A DNA stretch of 5,032 nt from an uncultured Clostridia bacterium (GTDB taxonomy: Bacteria; Bacillota; Clostridia; Christensenellales; UBA1242): assembly GCA_944363385.1 (NCBI GenBank), contig CALVUB010000058.1, positions 1-5,032 on the forward strand, written 5' to 3'. The notes under the pieces were generated by a model. The model was not told where the DNA came from. It worked only from the letters and a program-made list of their open reading frames with translations, and made no database searches. Within the stretch, counting starts at the first letter, position 1. Every line of letters starts with the position of its first letter. Of the stretch, positions 1 through 5,032 are shown piece after piece. A program made the position numbers and the translations under genes.

Positions 1-62
1 GGGAATCGAACCCCTGATTCCGCCGTGAAAGGGCGGGGTCTTAACCGCTTGACCATGAGGCG
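1..62 (-). tRNA. tRNA-Glu (anticodon UUC), 3' end cut off by the window edge
   Basis: This is the 5' part of a glutamate tRNA. On the minus strand the 5' acceptor strand is CGCCTCA (62-56), followed by TG and a D arm with a GTC/GAC stem around the conserved GG of the D loop. The anticodon arm has stem CCGCC/GGCGG and loop CTTTCAC, giving anticodon TTC, which reads GAA/GAG. A short variable loop and the T arm AGGGG-TTCGATT-CCC follow. The last two T-stem bases, the 3' acceptor strand and any CCA lie left of position 1. The anticodon arm is identical to that of common bacterial tRNA-Glu. If the acceptor stem has seven pairs, position 1 is C, which is unusual for tRNA-Glu. A strong promoter lies just upstream. 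More tRNAs may follow to the left. Confidence 0.95.
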
Positions 63-80
63 ACAACATGATACTTGTTT

Positions 81-109
81 ATTATACCCGTTTTTAGACC
101 ACAAGTCAA
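81..109 (-). promoter_or_regulatory. Sigma-70/SigA-type promoter of the tRNA-Glu gene
   Basis: Read on the minus strand there is TTGACT (109-104) as -35 box, a 17-base spacer, and a perfect TATAAT (86-81) as -10 box. The start of transcription would be near 74, about 12 bases before the tRNA 5' end at 62, leaving a short leader for RNase P to remove. Boxes, spacing and distance to a stable RNA gene all fit housekeeping sigma-factor transcription. Confidence 0.88.
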
Positions 110-149
110 GCATTTTTATAAATTTTATTTTATATTTTAAAAACAATTG

Positions 150-180
150 AAAAAAAAGTGAACCACTTGAGATTCACTTT
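150..180 (-). terminator. Intrinsic terminator after the four-helix membrane protein gene
   Basis: A perfect 8-base inverted repeat, AAAGTGAA (155-162) and TTCACTTT (173-180), encloses a 10-base loop. Read on the minus strand the stem runs into eight consecutive T (157-150), three of them shared with the stem. It begins 14 bases past the stop codon of the leftward gene ending at 194. It lies upstream of the tRNA promoter, so it insulates the tRNA from the membrane protein gene. The stem is GC-poor, so efficiency may be moderate. Confidence 0.75.
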
Positions 181-193
181 AATTTTTGATATT

Positions 194-718
194 TTATTTT
201 CTCTTTGATTTCTTAGCGTTTTTAAGTTTGCTTCCGCACACAATGCCAAGAGCTGAACCAATAAGACCAAACACAAGAAATAGCCATGCACCAACTGCAG
301 GCATATAAGATACACTTTCAATATTAGCTACTCGTTGGAGACAGCCAGCAAGCAAAAGAACAAATGCGAGAAGAACTGCTATTAATGCAAAAATAGACAA
401 TATTTTTACAGTAAGTTGAAGCCAATTCTTTTTAATAAAGAATTGAAGCACAATCGCGATGATCAAAAGGCTAAGCACAATAATGCTGATAATGAAGAAC
501 GCTTCGCTACCCTTCCAAGTTCCTTCAGCACCTCCAAAAATAAAGCTTCCATCGCCATTTAGCATTTCAAACCACTTACCAAAGCTCGTTGATTCACTAC
601 TCAACTCAATATATTCATTCCCTGTTTGAGTGAAATAAGCACCTCCAGCCATGCTAATCATAGCGCCTAATGACAATAAAATTGTTAAAACTCGCAAAAC
701 TAATGTTTTTAATTTCAT
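194..718 (-). CDS. Four-helix integral membrane protein, function unknown
   Basis: This encodes a 174-residue protein I do not recognise. Four hydrophobic segments are clear, at about residues 7-28, 73-95, 104-126 and 140-161. The N-terminus starts MKLK and the C-terminus is very basic (KLKNAKKSKRK), which by the positive-inside rule puts both ends in the cytoplasm. The loop between helices 1 and 2 (about 29-72) would be outside; it is polar and rich in Gly, Ser, Glu and aromatic residues. The second outside loop (about 127-139) is short. Cysteines at 126 and 161 lie in or next to membrane segments. No enzymatic motif is visible. The ATG is supported by a strong ribosome binding site, AAGGAGGG (730-723), five bases before it. 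The gene has its own promoter (737-766) and a terminator (150-180), so it is probably monocistronic. A small membrane sensor or stress protein is possible but only a guess. Confidence 0.85.
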   Translation of the reverse strand: MKLKTLVLRVLTILLSLGAMISMAGGAYFTQTGNEYIELSSESTSFGKWFEMLNGDGSFIFGGAEGTWKGSEAFFIISIIVLSLLIIAIVLQFFIKKNWLQLTVKILSIFALIAVLLAFVLLLAGCLQRVANIESVSYMPAVGAWLFLVFGLIGSALGIVCGSKLKNAKKSKRK

Positions 719-736
719 TTCCCCCTCCTTTCTTAT

Positions 737-766
737 ATATTACAATTTTTCTTTGTTTAGTGTCAA
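737..766 (-). promoter_or_regulatory. Promoter of the four-helix membrane protein gene
   Basis: On the minus strand a consensus TTGACA (766-761) is followed after 18 bases by TAATAT (742-737), a close match to the -10 consensus. Transcription would start near 730, only about 12 bases before the ATG at 718, so the ribosome binding site would sit at the extreme 5' end of the mRNA. The promoter lies between the stop codon of the leftward gene at 795 and this gene, allowing independent expression. Confidence 0.7.
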
Positions 767-794
767 GCAAATTATTCTTCATTATTAAATTTTT

Positions 795-1496
795 TTATTC
801 AACCATTGGCTCTGGAAAGAGAAGTCTTTTGGCAATTTCAAATCTTGTTTGTTTATATGGAACAAGTTCCGTGCAATATTTATCAATCACATCCAGAATT
901 TCTTGGTTATATTTATCTTCACCTATCGGCGCTTTGAAAGTTAAGCCATATTTGATAACCTTTTTCCCACTTAACAAGTCTTTGTATTCAGTTTTTTCAA
1001 AAAACATTTTGGCTTTATACCCAAATCCTCCCACAATTTTGTATTTTTTGCCATAAACTTTAATTTCAATTTTGGGAATAGTTTGCCTTACCACAGAAAC
1101 CAAGTCGATAGTAAAAGGCTCGGTAAAGGAAGACTGAATTGCGTTTGCAATTTGAATAGGAAAATCTTTTGGTTCTTCTGAGCCTGTGCATTCTGCAAGA
1201 TAATACTTTTTGCTTTTCCTTTTTACATTTGTAGGTAAAAAGCTTATTTTTCTAACCTTAAAGAAAATACGATTGTACTCTTCATATTGTTTAGATAAAA
1301 CCAGCCCTGCATTTGAAAGCATATCATTTGGAACATCGTAAATAATTTCTCTTCCAATAAAATTTTCAATAAAACGCAGAGTGTAAAACTTCATAAGTTT
1401 GTCTAGTTTGCCTACAATCTTTTTCTCGTCTTTGCCGATTATGTAGTAGTGATATTTTTCCACATTTTCGTTTTCAAGTTTAGAAAAATCTCTCAT
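795..1496 (-). CDS. Hypothetical cytosolic protein, possibly CYTH-like
   Basis: This encodes a 233-residue soluble protein without signal peptide or membrane segment. It is rich in Lys, Glu, Tyr and Phe. I do not recognise it with certainty. Residues about 51-83 (IIYDVPNDML, then NAGLVLSK, then FFKVRK) resemble the part of CYTH domains where a YDTPD-type strand is followed by a helix, a GxxLR-type strand and another strand. Residues 139-190 alternate charged and hydrophobic positions, as beta strands would (KIEIKVYGKKYKIV and KYGLTFKAP). CYTH proteins form a beta tunnel that binds triphosphates, but the N-terminal ExExK motif that usually defines them is absent. The family link is therefore inference and catalysis is doubtful. 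The ATG is preceded by AAGAGGTG (1508-1501), four bases away. The gene diverges from the rubrerythrin-like gene, with a 98-base spacer. No clear terminator follows the stop. Confidence 0.8.
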   Translation of the reverse strand: MRDFSKLENENVEKYHYYIIGKDEKKIVGKLDKLMKFYTLRFIENFIGREIIYDVPNDMLSNAGLVLSKQYEEYNRIFFKVRKISFLPTNVKRKSKKYYLAECTGSEEPKDFPIQIANAIQSSFTEPFTIDLVSVVRQTIPKIEIKVYGKKYKIVGGFGYKAKMFFEKTEYKDLLSGKKVIKYGLTFKAPIGEDKYNQEILDVIDKYCTELVPYKQTRFEIAKRLLFPEPMVE

Positions 1497-1594
1497 TTGA
1501 CACCTCTTAAGTATAGTTTACTAAAAAAAAGAAAAAAAATCAAATGTTTAGCGCTTAATAAAATGGAAATACTTGATTTTACAAGGAGAATGTT

Positions 1595-2194
1595 ATGCAA
1601 TTTAATGAAAGTCAAACTAAAATCAGCATTGCAAGGGCTTTTGCAGGGCTTTGTCAAGATTCTGCAAGATATTTATTTATGGCAAAGGATGCTCATGATG
1701 ACGGCATGATGTATTTATCCTCACTTTTAGAAGAAATGGCAAGGCACAAAATTGGACAGAGTCAAAGGCTATACAGTCTTATGCTGGAACTTTCTGAAAA
1801 CAAAAGAGATAACGTTGTGGTTGAAGCTGGCTATCCATTTGAAGACAACAAAATCACCTTTTCTCTTGAACGAGCTGGAATTATTGAAGAATATGAAGGC
1901 AAAAATCTTTTTGCCCAATTTGTTCGAGTGGCAATCGATGAAGGCTTCAAGGAAATTGCTGGGATTTTTGAGCTTATTGGCAAGGTTTCGCATAAACATA
2001 GCCAAATTTTAAAAACGCTTGCCCTCAACTACAACAAGCGTCAACTTTATAACAGCGACAAACCACTTATCTGGACATGTTCAAATTGCGGACACAGCAT
2101 TGAAGATAAAAAAGCGTGGCAAACCTGTCCTCTTTGCAAAAAAACAAAGGGGCATGTGAAAATTCCAGAAGAGAAATTAACGAGTGGAGAATAA
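1595..2194 (+). CDS. Rubrerythrin-like protein: ferritin-like four-helix domain plus C-terminal rubredoxin domain
   Basis: The 199-residue length and domain order match classical rubrerythrin, a cytosolic non-haem iron protein that reduces hydrogen peroxide in anaerobes. Residues about 4-146 form the ferritin-like domain: AFAG (15-18), an R-L-Y match (58-60), the stretch VAIDEGFKEIAGIF (112-125) and a KxH element (133-135) align with rubrerythrin helices. Residues 160-190 form a rubredoxin-type iron site with CSNC (162-165) and CPLC (178-181), twelve residues between the pairs, as in rubrerythrin. By hand alignment several diiron ligands are replaced: Glu20 by Leu19, Glu53 by Lys52, His56 by Gln55 and Glu127 by Ser132. 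Glu94, Glu97 and His130 remain as Glu98, Glu101 and His135. Peroxidase activity is therefore uncertain. AAGGAG (1583-1588) lies six bases before the ATG. No convincing PerR box or promoter was found upstream. The next gene starts 48 bases after the stop. Confidence 0.88.
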   Translation: MQFNESQTKISIARAFAGLCQDSARYLFMAKDAHDDGMMYLSSLLEEMARHKIGQSQRLYSLMLELSENKRDNVVVEAGYPFEDNKITFSLERAGIIEEYEGKNLFAQFVRVAIDEGFKEIAGIFELIGKVSHKHSQILKTLALNYNKRQLYNSDKPLIWTCSNCGHSIEDKKAWQTCPLCKKTKGHVKIPEEKLTSGE

Positions 2195-2195
2195 A

Positions 2196-2264
2196 TGTGA
2201 AAAGAGCATAAAAGTTTCCAGCAAAACATAACAATAATTTTGTGAAAACAAATTTAAAGTTTCG
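2196..2264 (+). repeat. Imperfect direct repeat around two in-frame GTG starts, period 45 bases
   Basis: The segment 2197-2219 matches 2242-2264 at 17 of 23 positions, with two exact 8-base blocks at the same offset: TGTGAAAA (2196 and 2241) and AAAGTTTC (2211 and 2256). The offset of 45 bases is 15 codons, so both GTG codons share a frame. The first copy reads M-K-R-A-stop-K-F-P and the second M-K-T-N-L-K-F-R; TAA (2209-2211) replaces TTA. Only the first copy has a ribosome binding site, GGAG (2186-2189), at a seven-base spacing. It lies inside the end of the rubrerythrin-like gene. Confidence 0.5.
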
Positions 2265-3672
2265 CAATAAATTTTTGTATGGAATAGGCGGGCTTGGTTA
2301 CAGTTCAATGTCACAAACATTGAATAATTTTATAATGTTTTTTGGCACTTCAGTCATGGGAATTTCTGGTTCTCTTGTGGGCATTGCTGTTGCAATTTCA
2401 TCTCTTTGGGACGGCGTAAGCGACCCTTTAATTGGTCATTTGTCTGACAACACAAATAACAAATTTTTTGGTAAACGACTTGGATTTATGTTCTTTGGAA
2501 TATTTGTAATTGCCGTTCTTAACATCTCAATCTGGTCAATGCCAGCCTCTTTGCCAGAAATTGGAAAATTTTTCTGGCTTCTTATTGGAATGCTGGCAAT
2601 TGAAAGTGCCAACACCTGTTTTGGCACACCTTATGCCGCTCTTGCCATTGACCTTGCGCCTGACTATAACGAACAATCAAAAATTCAAGGTTTTAAAACC
2701 GTTTTTTCCATAATAGGTATGGTTCTTCCAAGCATTTTAATGTATTTCTTTATGCCTTCAATTTCCATTTCTATTCAAGCCTCTCACAGCCAAAGTGGTT
2801 ACATTAAAATTGCCTTTATCAATTCTGTAATGCTTTTATTCTTTGGGCTTATCATGATTTCTTCCTGCCTTAGTTATACCAGAAAAAACAAAATTTACAG
2901 TCAAGAAGTTAAAAAAGACAAATTTAGATTTTCTGCTCTAGTCAATGGTTATTTTGATATTTTAAAGAAAAAAGACTTTCGAAATGTCATTCTAGGTTAT
3001 TCTTTTGCCACCATAGCTTCTGCCTTTCTCACTTCAGTCGGCCTTCACCTTTTTACCTATTGTTATCATTTTTCAAGCCCGCAAATTTCGATAGTGCTTA
3101 TATGTCTTTTTGGCGGAGCAATAATATCACAACCATTATGGGTCTATATTTCAAAGCGACTTGATAAGAAAAAAGCGCTAATTTACTCACTTAGCACGAT
3201 AATCTTTGGCGTATTTTTGATTGTTTTAACCTTTTTATTTCGAGAATATATTGCTGTTGAAATCATGTTTTATGTCGCCATGCCATGCCTTGTTTTCTGC
3301 GGGATTGGCGCTGGAGCAATGTATAGCTTGCCATTTGCCATGTATGCTGATGTTGTAACGCTTGAAATTTACAAGACAGGAAACAACAATGCAGGCTCTT
3401 ACACTGGATTTTTTACCTTCACATACAACCTAGCCAACTCGATTGCCCTGCTTATCATCGGCTTTTTGCTTGACATAATCAAATTTGACTCTTCAGAGCC
3501 TCTGCAAGCTCTTTCAGTTCAAAATGGACTTGGAATGATAGTATTTTTTGGTTGCACAATTTTTCTTGCACTGGCAATAATGATGTTTTCTAAATATTCT
3601 CTCAAGCGCTCTGATGTTTTAAAAATACAATTAACTAGCATAAAAGAGCAAAAAGAACATATTAAAAATTGA
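2242..3672 (+). CDS. GPH/MelB-family cation symporter of the major facilitator superfamily (MFS_2)
   Basis: This is a 476-residue inner-membrane transporter with about twelve hydrophobic segments. Family signatures of the glycoside-pentoside-hexuronide:cation symporters are visible: FRNKFLYGIGGLG (7-19) before and in helix I; LWDGVSDPLIGHLSDNT (55-71), the helix II motif with Asp57 and Asp61; a basic loop with GKRLG (77-81); PYAALAIDLAPDYNEQSK (130-147); and ADVVTLEIYKTG (369-380) before helix XI, with Lys378. Such proteins usually import sugars or glycosides with Na+ or H+. Compared with MelB from memory, cation-site residues Asp55, Asp59 and Thr121 appear kept as Asp57, Asp61 and Thr125. 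The sugar-contacting Asp19 and Asp124 appear as Ser21 and Gly128, so the substrate is probably not melibiose. The start is GTG with no visible ribosome binding site; no other start fits the family N-terminus and the frame closes at a TAA 31 bases upstream. Translation may depend on coupling. The stop is TGA. Confidence 0.9.
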   Translation: MKTNLKFRNKFLYGIGGLGYSSMSQTLNNFIMFFGTSVMGISGSLVGIAVAISSLWDGVSDPLIGHLSDNTNNKFFGKRLGFMFFGIFVIAVLNISIWSMPASLPEIGKFFWLLIGMLAIESANTCFGTPYAALAIDLAPDYNEQSKIQGFKTVFSIIGMVLPSILMYFFMPSISISIQASHSQSGYIKIAFINSVMLLFFGLIMISSCLSYTRKNKIYSQEVKKDKFRFSALVNGYFDILKKKDFRNVILGYSFATIASAFLTSVGLHLFTYCYHFSSPQISIVLICLFGGAIISQPLWVYISKRLDKKKALIYSLSTIIFGVFLIVLTFLFREYIAVEIMFYVAMPCLVFCGIGAGAMYSLPFAMYADVVTLEIYKTGNNNAGSYTGFFTFTYNLANSIALLIIGFLLDIIKFDSSEPLQALSVQNGLGMIVFFGCTIFLALAIMMFSKYSLKRSDVLKIQLTSIKEQKEHIKN

Positions 3673-3697
3673 AAAAAGTGATAAAAAACACTTTTTT
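3672..3697 (+). terminator. AT-rich hairpin directly after the transporter gene, possible weak terminator
   Basis: A perfect 9-base inverted repeat, AAAAAAGTG (3672-3680) and CACTTTTTT (3689-3697), encloses an 8-base A-rich loop. It starts on the last base of the transporter's stop codon and ends 15 bases before the next ATG. The six T form part of the stem, with no further T tract, and only two pairs are G-C. It may be a weak bidirectional terminator, an attenuator or an mRNA-end stabiliser. It shares the AAAGTG/CACTTT core with the terminator at 150-180. Confidence 0.45.
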
Positions 3698-3712
3698 GAT
3701 AAAAATAAATCT

Positions 3713-4207
3713 ATGAAAAAATTGTTTTTTATTTTATCAATAATCTTAATTTTACCCTTTTGCACGGGCTGTGACAAAATTTTTGACATGGCAGAGGTGT
3801 CACGCAATAATGAAGGGACAGGTGGCGCTCTTTCTTTTGAATATATCAAGGAAAGTGGAAAAATAACCTTTGGTGGCGAAGGCGAAATTGTACAATTTTA
3901 TCAGGCAGATTTATCAAAAGGTTGGAATGAAGATGGAGCAAGAGTAGGAATAAAATTGACCGCACCAACTGAACTTGACAGTTATGAAGCTATCATAGTT
4001 TGGGTTGACGGAGTAGAAAATCCACCCTACTTTAAGCAACTTTATATTTCTGGACAAAAAACTGGTGAGATTGAGTTGACGCCAAAAGTTGAAGATGTTG
4101 AAAAAGAGATTGAAATAAAAATCAGCTGGCAAAGTGGAAGCCAAGAACAAAAATATGTGATAAATTTTGCAAAAGGCACTCATATAATGAAAAAACAAGG
4201 CACTTAA
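3713..4207 (+). CDS. Small putative lipoprotein, function unknown
   Basis: This 164-residue product has a type II signal peptide: MKK, a hydrophobic core LFFILSIILILPF (4-16), then CTGC with Cys20 as the likely lipidated residue. Position -3 is Cys rather than the usual Leu, so the lipobox is slightly atypical. The mature part has no further membrane segment and is rich in Glu, Lys, Gly, Ile and Val. Alternating stretches such as KITFGGEGEIVQFY (50-63), EAIIVWVDG (92-100) and IEIKISW (132-138) suggest a small beta-sandwich exposed outside the membrane. I do not recognise a family. The ATG has no ribosome binding site in the AT-rich 20 bases before it, but the signal peptide fixes the start. 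The substrate-binding lipoprotein gene follows after 40 bases, so the two may be co-expressed. A role as accessory to that transporter is speculation. Confidence 0.8.
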   Translation: MKKLFFILSIILILPFCTGCDKIFDMAEVSRNNEGTGGALSFEYIKESGKITFGGEGEIVQFYQADLSKGWNEDGARVGIKLTAPTELDSYEAIIVWVDGVENPPYFKQLYISGQKTGEIELTPKVEDVEKEIEIKISWQSGSQEQKYVINFAKGTHIMKKQGT

Positions 4208-4212
4208 AGTGC
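4200..4212 (+). other. Small hairpin with the lipoprotein stop codon in its loop
   Basis: GCACT (4200-4204) and AGTGC (4208-4212) pair around TAA (4205-4207), the stop codon of the upstream lipoprotein gene. No T tract follows, so it is unlikely to be an intrinsic terminator. It could influence translation termination or coupling to the next gene, or be chance. Confidence 0.3.
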
Positions 4213-4217
4213 TATTT

Positions 4218-4243
4218 CCTCATAAACTGATTTTGTGAGGAGG
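4218..4243 (+). promoter_or_regulatory. Hairpin partly covering the ribosome binding site of the substrate-binding protein gene
   Basis: CCTCATAAA (4218-4226) can pair with TTTGTGAGG (4232-4240), a 9-pair stem with one G-U wobble and a 5-base loop. The ribosome binding site AGGAGG is 4238-4243, so its first three bases are in the stem and the rest just outside. ATG follows at 4248 after four bases. Melting the stem would fully expose the site, which would suit an RNA thermometer or coupling by ribosomes from the upstream gene. No known riboswitch, including the TPP type, is recognisable. Confidence 0.4.
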
Positions 4244-4247
4244 AAAA

Positions 4248-5032
4248 ATGCAAACAATAAAAAAATTATCACTCATGGCTTGTTCGTTTATGCTGTGTCT
4301 GACAGCTTGCCTTATCTTTGTGGGCTGTGGAAATTCTGATCCAAATAAAATAAGGCTTAACGAAGTAACAAGAAGCATCTTCTATGCACCACTCTATGTT
4401 GCATACAACATGGGGTTTTTTGAAGATGAAGGCCTTAGCGTAACTATAGAAACAGCGACTGGTTCTGATGCTTCCATGACCGCTCTTTTAAGCGGAAGTG
4501 CAGACATAATTTTGGCTGGCCCTGAAACAGTTATCTATTCATCAACTTCGTCTGACCACCCTATAGTTTTTGGGCAACTTACTCAAAAGGATGGCTCTTT
4601 CATAGTTTCTCGCGACCCTATTGAAGGAGAATTTTCACTTGAAATGCTTAAAGGCAAAACTATAATTGGAGGAAGAGCTGGCGGTTTGCCTGCAATGACG
4701 CTTGAATATGTTATCAAAAATGCTGGGCTAACTATTGGAACTGACCTTGCAAAAGGAGAAGTAAATCTTCGAACAGATGTTGCTTTCAACAATATTGCAA
4801 GTGAATTTAAGGTTTCTCAAAATGAGTTTTGCACACTTTTCGAGCCAAATGCGACCACGCTTGAAAATGAAGGCATGGGCTATGTTGTTTCAGCTGTCGG
4901 AGCAGTTTCTGGCGAAATACCATACACTTGTTTTGCTACAAAATCAAGCTATCTTGAAAAAATTTATCAAAACACACAAGGTCAGTCGATAATTTTGTCA
5001 ATTCCAACGATTGTAGAAAATGGTGGCGATGG
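4248..5032 (+). CDS. ABC transporter substrate-binding lipoprotein, NMT1/THI5-like family, 3' end outside the window
   Basis: The frame is open from the ATG to the window edge (261 codons plus two bases), with no stop seen. The N-terminus MQTIKK plus a long hydrophobic core is a lipoprotein signal peptide. Cys27 in FVGCGNS is the likely lipid anchor, although LTAC (18-21) also forms a good lipobox. After it come family hallmarks: RSIFYAPLYVAYNMGFFEDEGL (42-63), then TGSDASMTALLSGSADIILAGPETVIY (71-97), and LKGKTIIGGRAGGLPAM (134-150), where the second lobe begins. This family binds nitrate, taurine and other sulfonates, riboflavin, or thiamine pyrimidine precursors for ABC import; the sequence alone does not tell which. 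Family members are usually a little over 300 residues, so most of it is here. The start has a strong AGGAGG (4238-4243) partly within a hairpin. Permease and ATPase genes are expected to the right. Confidence 0.9.
   Translation, partial: MQTIKKLSLMACSFMLCLTACLIFVGCGNSDPNKIRLNEVTRSIFYAPLYVAYNMGFFEDEGLSVTIETATGSDASMTALLSGSADIILAGPETVIYSSTSSDHPIVFGQLTQKDGSFIVSRDPIEGEFSLEMLKGKTIIGGRAGGLPAMTLEYVIKNAGLTIGTDLAKGEVNLRTDVAFNNIASEFKVSQNEFCTLFEPNATTLENEGMGYVVSAVGAVSGEIPYTCFATKSSYLEKIYQNTQGQSIILSIPTIVENGGD

Noticed and set aside
719..794. Terminator for the leftward gene ending at 795
   Set aside because: The AT-rich stretch after the stop contains direct AATAAT repeats but no convincing inverted repeat followed by a T tract on the minus strand.
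670..1056. Plus-strand open frame of 128 codons across the two leftward genes
   Set aside because: It is antisense to two better-supported genes, crosses their spacer, has no ribosome binding site and encodes a low-complexity Leu/Ile/Phe/Ser-rich product.
1497..1594. Possible promoters and an operator in the divergent spacer: TATACT on the minus strand (1515-1510), TAAAAT on the plus strand (1559-1564), and a near-palindrome TTTAGCGCTTAA (1547-1558) beside two A8 runs
   Set aside because: Neither -10-like box has a -35 partner at 16-18 bases, and the minus-strand one would start transcription inside the ribosome binding site. The palindrome has a mismatch and matches no operator I know. The A runs may be upstream elements, but this is too weak to annotate.
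3914..4198. Minus-strand open frame of 94 codons opposite the lipoprotein gene
   Set aside because: It is a Phe-rich shadow of the AT-rich lipoprotein gene, without its own ribosome binding site.
4208..4247. TPP or other riboswitch before the substrate-binding protein gene
   Set aside because: The spacer is only 40 bases and lacks the conserved TPP elements; only a simple hairpin is present.
4777..4992. Plus-strand open frame of 71 codons and the minus-strand frame at 4583-4792
   Set aside because: Both overlap the substrate-binding protein reading frame, whose family motifs continue through this region in the other frame.

Overview
The window is AT-rich and carries strong Gram-positive-style signals: AAGGAGG-type ribosome binding sites, near-consensus TTGACA/TATAAT promoters and lipoprotein signal peptides. 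TGA is used as a stop (MFS gene) and TGG as Trp, so the code is standard. The best guess is a low-GC Bacillota, probably an anaerobic clostridial lineage. This is inferred from style and gene content; no species is recognised.

Layout. The left part reads leftward: the 5' portion of tRNA-Glu(UUC), cut by the window edge, with its own excellent promoter; a four-helix membrane protein of unknown function with its own promoter and terminator; and a 233-residue cytosolic protein of unknown function with a possible CYTH-like pattern. At about 1497-1594 transcription diverges, and everything to the right reads rightward. That part holds a rubrerythrin-like protein with a rubredoxin domain, a GPH/MelB-family sugar-type transporter of the major facilitator superfamily, a small lipoprotein of unknown function, and the first 261 codons of a substrate-binding lipoprotein of the NMT1/THI5-like (nitrate/taurine/thiamine-precursor) ABC family. 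The last gene runs off the right edge.

How the genes work together. The rightward genes are closely spaced (roughly 40-50 bases apart) and could be one or two transcripts. An AT-rich hairpin directly after the transporter gene may separate rubrerythrin plus transporter from the two lipoproteins. Nothing ties rubrerythrin to the transporters functionally. The substrate-binding protein should be followed outside the window by its permease and ATPase.

No CRISPR array, insertion sequence, toxin-antitoxin pair, phage gene or other clear defence or mobile system is visible, and I do not claim a new system. The most notable points are: a rubrerythrin fold in which four of seven expected diiron ligands appear replaced while the rubredoxin site is intact; a transporter start codon without a ribosome binding site, preceded 45 bases upstream by a similar start that has one but hits a stop after four codons; and a hairpin partly covering the ribosome binding site of the substrate-binding protein gene.
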